The notes below the pieces were generated by a model. It made no database searches. It had not been told where the DNA came from and saw only the letters and a program-made list of their open reading frames with translations. 64,000 bases of DNA from Acidocella aquatica (lineage in GTDB: Bacteria; Pseudomonadota; Alphaproteobacteria; Acetobacterales; Acetobacteraceae): positions 1 to 64,000 of the forward strand of contig NZ_BSOS01000005.1 in the NCBI RefSeq assembly GCF_030160635.1, read 5' to 3'. Position numbers and translations under genes: made by a program. Below are positions 34,657 through 43,716 of the stretch, in pieces. Numbering within the stretch: the stretch's first letter is position 1; each line of letters opens with the position of its first letter.

Positions 34657-36249
34657 ATGTCAGTATCTGAAACGCTTGCGGCCCGTGCGGCGGGGTTGCC
34701 AATGGATCTGTCCGCCATGGTGCTGCCGCAGGACTACCCAAGCCTGTTCGCGGCGCGCACCCCTTCGCGCACCGCGCTGATCTTCAAAGACTGGCAGTGG
34801 GACTACGCCGGGCTGGACCGCGCCGCCAACGCCATGGTCACGCTCTTTCGCGAAGCCGGCGCCGGCCCCGGCGCGCGCGTCGCCTATATCGGCAAAAACT
34901 GCGACCTGTTCTTCATCGTGCTGTTCGGCGCCTACCGCGCGGGCATCGTGCTGGTGCCGGTGAACTGGCGCAACACGGCGGTGGAAACCCGCTACGTGCT
35001 GGAAGACAGCCAGGCCACGCTCCTGCTCGCCGACACCGAGTTCCTGCCCATGCTGGCCGAGGCCGATACCAGGGGCCTGACTCGCATCGTCGTGGACGCC
35101 GATGGCGCCGATGGCCTGCGCGCCAAACTCGCAGCCGCCACCCCCGCCCCGCGTAAAACCCTGGACCCGCACGCCCCCAGCCTGCAACTCTACACCAGCG
35201 GCACCACCGGCAAGCCCAAAGGCGTGCTCACCAGCCAGCACGCCATGGGCGCGCAACGCCTGGCCGAACTCGTCTGCCCGGCGTTTGATGACTGGCGGGA
35301 CGACGAGACCCTGCTCTCGCCGCTGCCCAGCTTCCACATCGGCGGCATGTCCTGGGTGCTGTGCGGCCTGGTGCGCGGCCAGAGCGTGGTCATCACCGCC
35401 GACGCCACCCCCGCCGCGATCCTCGACCTCATCGTCGCGCACAGCATCACCCGCACCTTCATCGTGCCAACCCTGGTGCGCGCCCTCATCGAGGAGATGA
35501 ACCACCGTGGCATCCGCGCGCCCTCGCTGCGCGGCATCCACTACGGCGCCGCCGCCATGGACGCCGCCCTTCTGGAGCGCTCGCTTGAAAATATCGGCTG
35601 CCGTTTCCTGCAATATTACGGCATGACCGAGGCCACCGGCAGCATCACCTTGCTGGAACCGCGTGACCATGACCTCTCCCGCCCGCGCCTGCTGCGCTCG
35701 GTCGGCAAGCCGCTGCCGGGCATCACCATCGAAATCCGCGGGCCTGACGGCACGCTGCTCAACATCGAGCAGCCCGGCGAAATCTGGGTGAAGGGGCCGA
35801 GCCTGTTCATCGAATACTGGAACCGCCCGGATGCCACCGCCGAGGTGATGAAGGACGGCTGGTACCGCTCCGGCGATGGCGGCCTGCTCAACGCCGAGGG
35901 CTATGTTTTTCTCACCGACCGCATCAAGGACATGATCGTGACGGGCGGTGAAAATGTCTACCCGGCCGAGGTTGAAGCCGTGTTGCGCCAACACCCGGCG
36001 GTGCAGGATTGCGCGGTGTTCGGCCTGCCGCACGAAAAATGGGGTGAGGGCGTCACCGCCGCGGTGGAGCTGCGCCCCGGCCACACGGCCACGGCCGAGG
36101 CGTTGATCGCCTTCGCGCGCGTCTCGCTCGCCGCCTATAAAATCCCCCGCCGGATTGAGTTTGGCGTCACCCTGCCGCGCACGGCGGCGGGCAAAATCCA
36201 GCGCGGCGCCGTCCGCCTGAGCTTCCTGGCCCAGGAGGGAGACCGCTGA
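34657..36249 (+). CDS. Acyl-CoA synthetase (AMP-forming)
   Basis: 530 residues of the ANL superfamily: LQLYTSGTTGKPKGV (phosphate loop), YYGMTEATGS (A5), GWYRSGDGG (A7), DRIKDMIVTGGENVYP (hinge A8) and LPRTAAGKIQRG with the catalytic Lys (A10). It activates a carboxylic acid as acyl-AMP, then acyl-CoA. Position before two acyl-CoA dehydrogenases suggests it starts degradation of a side-chain or ring-derived acid. Its stop overlaps the next start. Confidence 0.92.
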   Translation: MSVSETLAARAAGLPMDLSAMVLPQDYPSLFAARTPSRTALIFKDWQWDYAGLDRAANAMVTLFREAGAGPGARVAYIGKNCDLFFIVLFGAYRAGIVLVPVNWRNTAVETRYVLEDSQATLLLADTEFLPMLAEADTRGLTRIVVDADGADGLRAKLAAATPAPRKTLDPHAPSLQLYTSGTTGKPKGVLTSQHAMGAQRLAELVCPAFDDWRDDETLLSPLPSFHIGGMSWVLCGLVRGQSVVITADATPAAILDLIVAHSITRTFIVPTLVRALIEEMNHRGIRAPSLRGIHYGAAAMDAALLERSLENIGCRFLQYYGMTEATGSITLLEPRDHDLSRPRLLRSVGKPLPGITIEIRGPDGTLLNIEQPGEIWVKGPSLFIEYWNRPDATAEVMKDGWYRSGDGGLLNAEGYVFLTDRIKDMIVTGGENVYPAEVEAVLRQHPAVQDCAVFGLPHEKWGEGVTAAVELRPGHTATAEALIAFARVSLAAYKIPRRIEFGVTLPRTAAGKIQRGAVRLSFLAQEGDR

Positions 36250-37340
36250 TGAGCTTCGCCGTCACCGAGGCGCAAACCATGCTGGCTGACATGCTCACCC
36301 GCCTGCTCGCCAGCGAGAACGAGTTCGAGGCCCGCCGCCACCGCCTCGAAGGTCCAGCGCCGGACCGCCTGGCGCTATGGCCGCTCCTCGCCGAACAAGG
36401 CGTGCTGGGCGCGGCCTTCCCTGAAGAATTCGGCGGTTTCGGCGGCTCCATGCGCGACCTCGCGGTCATCATGGAGCGCGCCGGGCAGAGCCTCGTGGTC
36501 GAACCCCTGCTCGCCAGCACCGTCTGCGGCCGCGTGCTGCTGGCAGCGGGCGAAGCTGACCAGCTGGTTGAGCTGATCGCCGGTGAACGCATCCTGGCCT
36601 TCGCCCATATGGAAGGTTTTGACCCCTTTGCGCCACCGGCCACGCAGGCCCAGCCGCAAGGCGATGGTTTCGTGCTGAACGGCAACAAGCAGGCTGTCCG
36701 CCACGCTGACCTCGCGCATGGCTTCATCGTCACCGCCACGCTCAACGGCGCCCCCGCCTGCTTCCTGGCCGAGGCCGATGCCCAGGGCGTGCAGCGCGAG
36801 GCCTTCCGCCTGCTCGACGCCGCCGCCGCCGCGACACTCACCTTCACCAACACCCCGGCGCGATATCTGGCCGGCGCCGATGCCCTGGCCGATGCCCTGC
36901 TCTGGTCCCACGCCGGTCTGGCAGCCGAGGTCTCGGGCATCGCCGACGCGCTCAACACCGCGACCTTCGCCTATCTCAACACCCGCAAACAATTCGGCTT
37001 CCCCCTGGCCAGCTTCCAGGCCCTGCAGCACCGCGCGGCGGACATGTTCGCCGCCGCCGAGGAAACCCGCATCCTCGCCGCCCGCACCATCACCGCGATC
37101 GATGCCGCAGCTCCCGGCCGTTTCGCCCTCGCCAGCGCCGCCAAAACCGTGGCGGATGACGCCGGGCGCAAAATCGGCCACGAGGCGGTGCAGATGCACG
37201 GCGGCATGGGCGTCTCCGACGAGCTGAACATCAGCCACTACATGCGCCGTCTCGCCGCCATCCGCGCCGAGCTGGGCAGCGCCGATGTCCACCGCGCGCG
37301 TTTTGCCAGCCTGAACGAGGGAGCATCTCATGCTGCTTGA
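36249..37340 (+). CDS. Acyl-CoA dehydrogenase family protein (possible non-catalytic/heteromeric subunit)
   Basis: 363 residues. Recognisable ACAD features are EQGVLGAAFPEEFGGFGGSM, TRKQFGFPLASFQALQHRAA and QMHGGMGVSDELNISHYMRR. The middle domain is short and the YxExPxSGSD flavin-site motif is missing or replaced (NGNKQAVRHADLAHG). The start (ATG 36249) overlaps the ligase stop and the end overlaps the next ACAD gene by 11 nt, implying equimolar synthesis. Pairs like this form alpha2beta2 enzymes (ChsE-type) in steroid side-chain degradation. Family certain, heteromer inferred. Confidence 0.87.
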   Translation: MSFAVTEAQTMLADMLTRLLASENEFEARRHRLEGPAPDRLALWPLLAEQGVLGAAFPEEFGGFGGSMRDLAVIMERAGQSLVVEPLLASTVCGRVLLAAGEADQLVELIAGERILAFAHMEGFDPFAPPATQAQPQGDGFVLNGNKQAVRHADLAHGFIVTATLNGAPACFLAEADAQGVQREAFRLLDAAAAATLTFTNTPARYLAGADALADALLWSHAGLAAEVSGIADALNTATFAYLNTRKQFGFPLASFQALQHRAADMFAAAEETRILAARTITAIDAAAPGRFALASAAKTVADDAGRKIGHEAVQMHGGMGVSDELNISHYMRRLAAIRAELGSADVHRARFASLNEGASHAA

Positions 37341-38532
37341 TGAAAGCCCCGATCTCGCCGCCTTCCGCGCCGAGGTGCGCGGCTTCGTGCGCCAACACCT
37401 CCCCGCCGACATCGCCCGCAAAGGCCGCCTCGGCCTGGAATACGGCAAGGATGATTTCGTCCGCTGGCAAAAAATCCTGCGCAACAAAGGCTGGTTCGCC
37501 GCCGCCTGGCCCCAGGCCGCCGGCGGCGCCGGCTGGGATTTGCAAAAGCAGCTGGTGTTCATTCAGGAAACCGCCCTCAACGACGCCCCCTTCATCATCC
37601 CCTATGGCGTCAACATGGTCGGCCCCGTGCTGTATAATTTCGGCACGCCGGAGCAGCAGGCCCGCCACCTGCCGGGCATCCTCTCCTCCGATGTCTGGTG
37701 GTGCCAGGGCTATTCCGAACCCAACTCCGGTTCCGACCTCGCCTCGCTGAAAACCACGGCGGTGCGCGATGGCGGCCACTACATCGTCAACGGCACCAAA
37801 ATGTGGACCACCGAGGCGCATTGGGCCGACTGGATGCACTGCCTCGTCCGCACCGACCGCGAGGCAAAACCCCAGCGCGGCATTTCGTTTTTGCTGATCG
37901 ACATGAAAACGCCGGGCATCGATATCCGCCCCATCGTCACCATCGACGGTCAGCACCACACCAACCAGGTGTTTCTCGATGACGTGCGCGTGCCGGTGGA
38001 AAACCTGGTGGGCGGGGAGGGGGGCGGCTGGCCGATCGCCAAATTCCTGCTCTCCAACGAGCGCGTCGCCATCGCCGACACGGGGCCGAAGCTGAAACTG
38101 CTCGCTGAAATCAAGGAAATCTTCGCAAAAATCGAGGTATCTCCAACCGTTTCCGAAACCAGTAAAATCCTGTTCCGGCAAAAACTCGCCAACGCTGAAA
38201 TCCAGCTCACCACTTTATGCGCGCTGGAGCAGGAATACGTGAAAATGTGGGCTGGCGGCGGCTCCAAGGAAGGTCCGCACGCCTCGGTCCTCAAAATCCG
38301 CGGCACCGAGATCCTCCAGCTCCTCTCCGAAATCGCCCTCGAACTCGAAGGCCCGCTCGGCGCCGCGCACGACCCGGCTGATCTGCATCTGGGCGCGGGC
38401 ATCACCCCCTCTCCGGCGCAACGCGCCAGCCTGATGGCGCATCACTACCTCTACGGCCGTTGCTGGTCGATTTTCGGCGGCACGAATGAAATCCAGCGTG
38501 GCATCATCGCGCGATCCATCCTGGCGGCATAA
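37330..38532 (+). CDS. Acyl-CoA dehydrogenase
   Basis: 400 residues with full ACAD motifs: GYSEPNSGSDLASLKTTA (flavin contact), NGTKMWTTEAHWADW, and the C-terminal FGGTNEIQRGIIARSI. It oxidises acyl-CoA to 2-enoyl-CoA, passing electrons to ETF. It starts inside the 3' end of the preceding ACAD gene (translational coupling). Partner of that subunit in a proposed heteromeric dehydrogenase; could act alone. Confidence 0.92.
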   Translation: MLLDESPDLAAFRAEVRGFVRQHLPADIARKGRLGLEYGKDDFVRWQKILRNKGWFAAAWPQAAGGAGWDLQKQLVFIQETALNDAPFIIPYGVNMVGPVLYNFGTPEQQARHLPGILSSDVWWCQGYSEPNSGSDLASLKTTAVRDGGHYIVNGTKMWTTEAHWADWMHCLVRTDREAKPQRGISFLLIDMKTPGIDIRPIVTIDGQHHTNQVFLDDVRVPVENLVGGEGGGWPIAKFLLSNERVAIADTGPKLKLLAEIKEIFAKIEVSPTVSETSKILFRQKLANAEIQLTTLCALEQEYVKMWAGGGSKEGPHASVLKIRGTEILQLLSEIALELEGPLGAAHDPADLHLGAGITPSPAQRASLMAHHYLYGRCWSIFGGTNEIQRGIIARSILAA

Positions 38533-38546
38533 CACAGGAGCACCCC

Positions 38547-39839
38547 ATGAACGATATGGCGAATGTTGATCCATCATCGATTTTCCGGCCGGAAATTCTC
38601 TCCGAGCCACATGCATTTCTGAAATCCTTGCGTGAGAGCGCGCCGGTGGCGCGCGTCACCGATGACAAAGGCCGCGACATCTATCTCGTCACCAGCTACG
38701 CGCTGATCGAGGAAGCCTCCAAGCGCGCCGAGGATTTCTCCAGCCAGGTTGGCCATCTTTTGATGGGCGACGGCGGCAACCCGGAGGTTGATGCCATCCT
38801 CGCGCAGGAATGGGTGCAACCCGCGCTGCTGCTCATCTCCGACGACCCGGAACACAAGCGCTACCGCTCCCTGGTCAATGCCGTCTTCGCCATGGGCCGC
38901 ATCGCCAACATGCACGATATCATCGCCCGCATCGTCGATGATCTGATCGATGATTTCATCGAGCGCGGCGAAGTTGATTTCGTCAACGAATTCGCCATTC
39001 TCCTGCCCACCTACGTTATCGCTGACATTCTCGGCCTCCCGCGCGACAAATACGCGCTGGTGCGCAAATGGTCGGACTCTGTCATCCGCATCGTCAGCCG
39101 CATGGGCACGCACGCGGAAGAACTTGCCGCCGCCAACGACATTCTGGAATTCCGCCGCTTCATCCGCGCCACCATCCGCGCCCGCCGCGCGGTCCCCGCC
39201 GACGACCTGATCTCCTATCTCATCAACGTCCGCGTCGAAGGCTTCGAACCATTGACGGATGAAGAAATCGCCCCCCTGGCCTTCGAGATCGCCGTCGCCG
39301 GCAACGAGACAACGCGCAACACCCTGATGAGCGGCATCGTGCGGCTGCTCAACAACCCTGACCAGCTCGCCCAGATCAAGGCCGACCCAAGCCTTATCAG
39401 CAACGCCATCGAGGAATTGCTGCGCTTTGAGACCCCCGCCACCTCGCTCTGGCGCATCGCCACGCGTGATACCGAGCTTGGCGGCGTGGCCATCCCGAAA
39501 GGCGGCCAACTGCTGCTGCGTTTTGATGCCGGAAACCGCGACGAAAGCCGATTCGAAAACCCCGACCAGTTCGACATCCACCGCCGCAACGCGCGGCTGC
39601 ATCAATCCTTCGGCGGCGCCAACATCCACCGCTGCCTCGGCCAGATGCTGGCCCGCAAGGAAATGCAGATCGCCTTCCCCAAACTCTTCGCGCGCCTGCA
39701 AAACTTGCGCGTCATACCCGAAAAAAGTGACACCAACTACTGGCCGGGCCTGCTTCATCGCGGCATCACCTCCGTATACCTGGGCTTCACCCCTGGCCCC
39801 AGGCTGAATGGCCAGAGCCAGCCCAGCGTTTCACCATGA
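38547..39839 (+). CDS. Cytochrome P450 with unusual haem-binding loop
   Basis: 430 residues. The I-helix AGNETT (251-256) and downstream ExxR (EELLRF) are normal. The haem loop reads SFGGANIHRCLG with Cys363: counted back from Cys, the canonical Phe (-7) is Gly and the Gly (-4) is Asn, as if one residue were inserted. It lies 14 nt after the ACAD gene with CACAGGAGC upstream, so it is in the CoA operon and might hydroxylate a CoA ester or its acid. Redox partner may be the ferredoxin at 44549. Confidence 0.9.
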   Translation: MNDMANVDPSSIFRPEILSEPHAFLKSLRESAPVARVTDDKGRDIYLVTSYALIEEASKRAEDFSSQVGHLLMGDGGNPEVDAILAQEWVQPALLLISDDPEHKRYRSLVNAVFAMGRIANMHDIIARIVDDLIDDFIERGEVDFVNEFAILLPTYVIADILGLPRDKYALVRKWSDSVIRIVSRMGTHAEELAAANDILEFRRFIRATIRARRAVPADDLISYLINVRVEGFEPLTDEEIAPLAFEIAVAGNETTRNTLMSGIVRLLNNPDQLAQIKADPSLISNAIEELLRFETPATSLWRIATRDTELGGVAIPKGGQLLLRFDAGNRDESRFENPDQFDIHRRNARLHQSFGGANIHRCLGQMLARKEMQIAFPKLFARLQNLRVIPEKSDTNYWPGLLHRGITSVYLGFTPGPRLNGQSQPSVSP

Positions 39840-39941
39840 TCGTTTGACCATGACTAACGCGCCGTCATCGCGCGTCCGCGATAGGCAGGCTTGCTGAATG
39901 TAAACACGCGACATCCGAAACAATATCATTTGGAGGAAACC

Positions 39942-40739
39942 ATGGGCCGTCTTGAAGGTAAAACCGCCATCGTCACCGGTGGCGCGCGGGGTCTCGGCGG
40001 CGCGGCGGTGGATGCGCTGGCGGCTGAAGGCGCCGTTGTCGTCATCGCCGACATGCTCGATGAAGCCGGCGCCGCCCGCGCCGCGAAACTAAACGCCGAG
40101 GGCCGCAAAGCCGAATACGTTCATCTTGACGTGCGCGACACCGCCAACTGGGCGGCGCTCGTCTCCGGCGTGGTGGCGCGCCACGGCCGGCTCGATATTC
40201 TGGTCAACAACGCCGGCATCAACGCCCCCGTGACCATTGAGGACGCCACCGCCGAGCAGTTCCGCGCCATCCTCGAAGTCAACCTGATCGGCCCCTTCCT
40301 GGGCATGAAGGCGGTCATCCCCGCCATGCGCGCCAGCGGCGGCGGTTCCATCATCAACATGGCCTCCAACTCAACCCAGATGGTGCTGCCCCTCACCAGC
40401 CTCTACGGCGCCAGCAAATCCGCCCTGGCCAACCTCACCAAATCCACCGCCGTCCACTGCGCGCAGCGCGGCTACAACATCCGCGTCAACTCCATCCACC
40501 CCGGCGCGCACGAAACCGAAATGCTGCTCGGCAACGGCGGCGCCAAACCGGCCGACATCCCCCAGGTCCGCTCGCTCATCAACGCCATCCCCATGGGCCG
40601 CATGGGCAAGCCCAGCGAGATCGGCTCGGTCGTCGTCTTCCTCGCCTCCGAGGACTCCAGCTACATGACCGCCAGCGAATTATTCTCCGACGGCGGCCTC
40701 ACCGTGGTCTCCTTCGGCGCCGACCCCGCGCAGCAGTAG
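39942..40739 (+). CDS. Short-chain dehydrogenase/reductase (SDR)
   Basis: 265 residues from ATG 39942 with GGAGGAAACC upstream (an upstream in-frame ATG at 39891 lacks one). Motifs: GKTAIVTGGARGLGGAAVDA, NNAGINAP, YGASKSALANLTK. Classical SDR fold; it probably oxidises a ring alcohol. It ends the 32152-40739 run, about 100 nt after the P450 gene whose alcohol product it might process. It converges with the flavodoxin-like gene 5 nt away. Confidence 0.88.
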   Translation: MGRLEGKTAIVTGGARGLGGAAVDALAAEGAVVVIADMLDEAGAARAAKLNAEGRKAEYVHLDVRDTANWAALVSGVVARHGRLDILVNNAGINAPVTIEDATAEQFRAILEVNLIGPFLGMKAVIPAMRASGGGSIINMASNSTQMVLPLTSLYGASKSALANLTKSTAVHCAQRGYNIRVNSIHPGAHETEMLLGNGGAKPADIPQVRSLINAIPMGRMGKPSEIGSVVVFLASEDSSYMTASELFSDGGLTVVSFGADPAQQ

Positions 40740-40743
40740 CCGG

Positions 40744-41370
40744 TTAAACCCTCTCCAGCAGCGCGCGCGTGAATACCGGCACGCGCGCCAGCGCCTCGTC
40801 TGAAAGCCCGTAGGCGGGCAGCGGAAACCCCAGAAACCGGCGCAGCGGCGGCCCGGCGCGGTTGATATACGTCACCGTCTGGATCAGGCTGCCGATCTGC
40901 CCGCCCGGATGCATGAACGCCTCCCCGCCCAGAAACCGCCCGCCCGCCGCTTCGCCCAGGCTGCGCGTCAGCGCCAGGTTTTTCTCGAACAACCGGCGGC
41001 AGATCACGAACACGCCAAACGGCTTGCCCGCGAGCAGACGCCTCGCCTCGCCGCTCTCCAGGAACGAGCGCACCGGCACGCTGGGGCTGCCGCCCCAGGT
41101 ATTGCTGAAAATCAACACCAGATCATACGCCTCGCCCACCGCCGCGGCAGGTTCATACACCAGCGGCAGCGTCATCCCCCGTTGCGCCCCCTGCGTCCAT
41201 TTTTTGGACCCGGCAATCCCCAGCGGCCGGGCCGGCCGTTCGCCGGGGCTGGCAAAATCCATCCGGCACGCAACGGCTTCCCAGCCCTGTTGCGCACAGG
41301 CTTGCGCGGCGAGGTCCACCGCCCGCGCCGCCTGGCCGGTGAGTGAATAATACAGCAGCAAGCAGCGCAT
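40744..41370 (-). CDS. Flavodoxin-like/NAD(P)H-dependent FMN protein
   Basis: 208 residues. MRCLLLYYSLTGQAARAVDL is an N-terminal phosphate loop for FMN, and LVLIFSNTWGGSPSVPVRSF is the second flavin-binding loop. C-terminally it extends beyond classical flavodoxins (GGEAFMHPGGQIGSLI). The closest remembered family is the flavodoxin-fold group near dialkylresorcinol-condensing proteins. AAGGAG precedes the ATG. It could supply electrons to an oxygenase or act as a quinone reductase. Downstream of the SDR at 41394 on the same strand. Confidence 0.75.
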   Translation of the reverse strand: MRCLLLYYSLTGQAARAVDLAAQACAQQGWEAVACRMDFASPGERPARPLGIAGSKKWTQGAQRGMTLPLVYEPAAAVGEAYDLVLIFSNTWGGSPSVPVRSFLESGEARRLLAGKPFGVFVICRRLFEKNLALTRSLGEAAGGRFLGGEAFMHPGGQIGSLIQTVTYINRAGPPLRRFLGFPLPAYGLSDEALARVPVFTRALLERV

Positions 41371-41393
41371 GTGTGTCTCCTTCGTTGCGTATT

Positions 41394-42176
41394 TCAGGCC
41401 TTGGTGCTCACCGGCGGCCGCACGATGACTTCCTGAATGTTGATATCGATCGGCTGCTGCAAAATATAGCGCACCATATTGGCGATGTGCTGCGGATCAG
41501 AGACCAGCCGCTCCGTCCCCGGCCCGCCAAACTCAACGCCCCGCGCCTTGAAATTCCCCGCAATGGCGGCGAGTTGCTCCGGCGCGAACCCGCGCGCCAG
41601 CTGGGTGGCAAACCCGCCGGGTATCACCGTCGCCACGCGAATATCATCCTGCTCCAGCTCCTCGCGCAGGCTCACGCCAATCGCCTCCACCGCCTGCTTG
41701 GTAATGCCGTAAACCCCCGGCACTTCAAAACGCGCCTGCACCGAGCCGATGTTCACCAGATGCCCCGGCTTGCCATGAGCCCGCATCACCTCTACCGCCG
41801 CCTTGCAGCCCTCCAGCATCGCCAGCACATTCACATCGAACATCGCCTGCCAGCGCTCCATCGTGCCGCTCATAATCGGCTCGGGATGCATCACCCCGGC
41901 ATTGTTCACCAGCGCGAACAAATGCGGATGCGCGGCCCCCACCTCTTTCACCAGCGCCGCCAGCGCCCCGCGCTGGCGCAGATCAACCACCGCCGCATGC
42001 GCCGCCGGCCCGCCCGCCTGCGCGATCAGCCGCGCCGTCTCCGCCAATTCCCCGGCCGCGCGCCCCACCAGCCAAAGCTCCGCCCCGCCGCGCCCCAGCT
42101 CCACCGCAATCGAGCGCCCAATCCCGCTGGAAGCCCCGGTCACGATAATCGCCCGGCCGCCAAATCCATCCGCCAT
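41394..42176 (-). CDS. Short-chain dehydrogenase/reductase (SDR)
   Basis: 260 residues from ATG 42176 (GGAGG 8 nt upstream; in-frame upstream ATGs are less well placed). Motifs: GRAIIVTGASSGIGRSIAVE, NNAGVMHPEP, and the active site YGITKQAVEAIG with Tyr and Lys. It is divergent from the MDR reductase at 42319 and 23 nt upstream of the flavodoxin-like gene. Substrate unknown. Confidence 0.88.
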   Translation of the reverse strand: MADGFGGRAIIVTGASSGIGRSIAVELGRGGAELWLVGRAAGELAETARLIAQAGGPAAHAAVVDLRQRGALAALVKEVGAAHPHLFALVNNAGVMHPEPIMSGTMERWQAMFDVNVLAMLEGCKAAVEVMRAHGKPGHLVNIGSVQARFEVPGVYGITKQAVEAIGVSLREELEQDDIRVATVIPGGFATQLARGFAPEQLAAIAGNFKARGVEFGGPGTERLVSDPQHIANMVRYILQQPIDINIQEVIVRPPVSTKA

Positions 42177-42242
42177 GTCAACATCCTCCATTTTGCGTTG
42201 CCGGTGCCCTGCTTGACGCTGAGGCACCGCCGTTTTAGCCGA

Positions 42243-42264
42243 TAGTAGACAAGCAAACTATAAT
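42243..42264 (+). promoter_or_regulatory. Possible promoter of the MDR reductase gene
   Basis: A perfect TATAAT (42259-42264) lies 55 bp before the GTG start at 42319, in an AT-rich stretch. The -35 region (42236-42241, TAGCCG-like) is poor, so activation may be needed. GATAGTAGAC and ACTATAATGG flank it. Confidence 0.4.
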
Positions 42265-42318
42265 GGACAATCGGATTATCTTTCCCAAACGCCAGAAATC
42301 CATACCGAGGAGCCTATC

Positions 42319-43341
42319 GTGACCAACTTCATCCCCGCCCACAGCACGCCGGACGCCAACCGCCAGATCGTGCTGGCCAGCCGCCCCGCCGGTATTCCCC
42401 TGGCCACCGATTTCGCGCTTCGAACCGTCCCGGCCGCCAAACCGGCCGAAGGCCAGTTCCTGGTGCGCAACCTCTACCTCTCGGCTGACCCCGTGCAGCG
42501 CGGCTGGGCCGCCAACCCGGCCCTCACCCCGCTTGGCGCCCCCTTGCGCGCGCTCGCCGTTGGCGTGGTGGTGGAAAGCCGCGATGCCGCGATCAACACC
42601 GGAGACATCGTCTACGGCTTCCTCGGCTGGCAGGACTACGCCCTGGCCACCCAGGCAGAGCTGCTCTCCCACATCCCCACACCCCGCGCCCCGGTCTCCA
42701 CCTACGCCGGCGTGCTCGGCATGCCCGGCGTCACCGCCTGGCTCGCCCTTAACGACCTCGCCCCGGTCTCCCCCGGCCAGGCCGTTCTGGTCTCCACCGC
42801 CGCCGGCGCCGTTGGCAGCGTCGTCGGCCAGATCGCCCGCCACCGCGGCGCCCATGTCACCGGCCTCACCGGCAGCGCCGAAAAAATCGAGCGCTGCATC
42901 ACCCGCTTCGGCTACAACGCCGCCTTCAACTACAAAACCGGCGATCTGGCCCAAACGCTCGCGCAGGCCCAGCCCGGCGGCTTCAACACCTATTTTGACA
43001 ACACCGGCGGCCCCATCCTTGACACCGCCATCCGCGCCCTCGCCAAATACGGCCGCATCATCCAATGCGGCACCGCCGCCACCGCCAGCTGGAACCCGCC
43101 CCCCACCGGCCTGCGCAACGAACGCGAAATCCTCACCCGCGTCCTAACCTGGTCCGGCTTCTATATTTTTGACCACATCGCCCGCTTCAACGAAGCCATC
43201 GGCCATCTCTCCGCCCTGATGCAAAATCACGGACTCGAACACGACGAAGACATCAGCAACGGCATCGAGCACGCCGCCGGTTCGCTGGAAATTCTCTTCG
43301 CGGGCACCAACACCGGCAAAAAACTGATCTTTATCGGCTAA
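42319..43341 (+). CDS. Zinc-independent MDR enone reductase (NADP-dependent)
   Basis: 340 residues from a GTG start at 42319 with GAGGAGCC upstream. The N-terminal SRPAGIPLATDFALRTVP and NLYLSADPVQRGW are typical of the leukotriene B4/prostaglandin reductase and CurA-like branch. The cofactor motif is STAAGAVGSVVGQIARHRGA. These enzymes reduce the C=C of alpha,beta-unsaturated ketones or aldehydes. No zinc ligands are seen. Divergent from the SDR at 41394; possibly involved in ring enone reduction. Confidence 0.9.
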   Translation: MTNFIPAHSTPDANRQIVLASRPAGIPLATDFALRTVPAAKPAEGQFLVRNLYLSADPVQRGWAANPALTPLGAPLRALAVGVVVESRDAAINTGDIVYGFLGWQDYALATQAELLSHIPTPRAPVSTYAGVLGMPGVTAWLALNDLAPVSPGQAVLVSTAAGAVGSVVGQIARHRGAHVTGLTGSAEKIERCITRFGYNAAFNYKTGDLAQTLAQAQPGGFNTYFDNTGGPILDTAIRALAKYGRIIQCGTAATASWNPPPTGLRNEREILTRVLTWSGFYIFDHIARFNEAIGHLSALMQNHGLEHDEDISNGIEHAAGSLEILFAGTNTGKKLIFIG

Positions 43342-43640
43342 CCCGGCTTCCAGTCGCCAATCCCCGGCCGCAGCACCTCGATGCGCGCATCGCCGCCAAA
43401 AACCCCCTCGGTGGTGAAGGGGTCGGCGGCGAGCAACGCCCTGGCAGCCTCCAGGCTCCCGGCCTCGATGATAAAGGCGCTGCCCTTGGGCGTGGCCTCG
43501 CCAGTGTCATCGCTCAGCATGGCGCCGCCAATCCGCACCACGCCCGGCAGGCTGTTCCAGTAGTCGATATGCCGCTGGCGGTGGGCCAGGCGCAGTTCCA
43601 GCGCGCCGGGGCGGTCGCTGGCGAGGATCACAAAGAACAT
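43338..43640 (-). CDS. YciI-like protein
   Basis: 100 residues from the internal ATG 43640. FFVILASDRPGALELRLAHR then QRHIDYW matches the YCII domain (a small dimeric alpha/beta barrel with a conserved His and Asp), followed by SAFIIEAGSLEAARALLAAD. Related proteins include muconolactone-isomerase-like enzymes and dehydrochlorinases, but most are uncharacterised. It overlaps the end of the MDR gene by 4 nt in convergent orientation. Confidence 0.82.
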   Translation of the reverse strand: MFFVILASDRPGALELRLAHRQRHIDYWNSLPGVVRIGGAMLSDDTGEATPKGSAFIIEAGSLEAARALLAADPFTTEGVFGGDARIEVLRPGIGDWKPG

Positions 43641-43716
43641 GGGCTGGCCTTTCCGGCAGGTTGAATTCATGGAAGTAGTGCGTTAGCTGACTATAAGAGA
43701 TCAAGGGAGTCAGGCA

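Noticed and set aside
34660-36084. 474-codon open frame antisense to the acyl-CoA ligase gene
   Set aside because: Gly/Ala/His-rich shadow of a gene with all AMP-ligase motifs.
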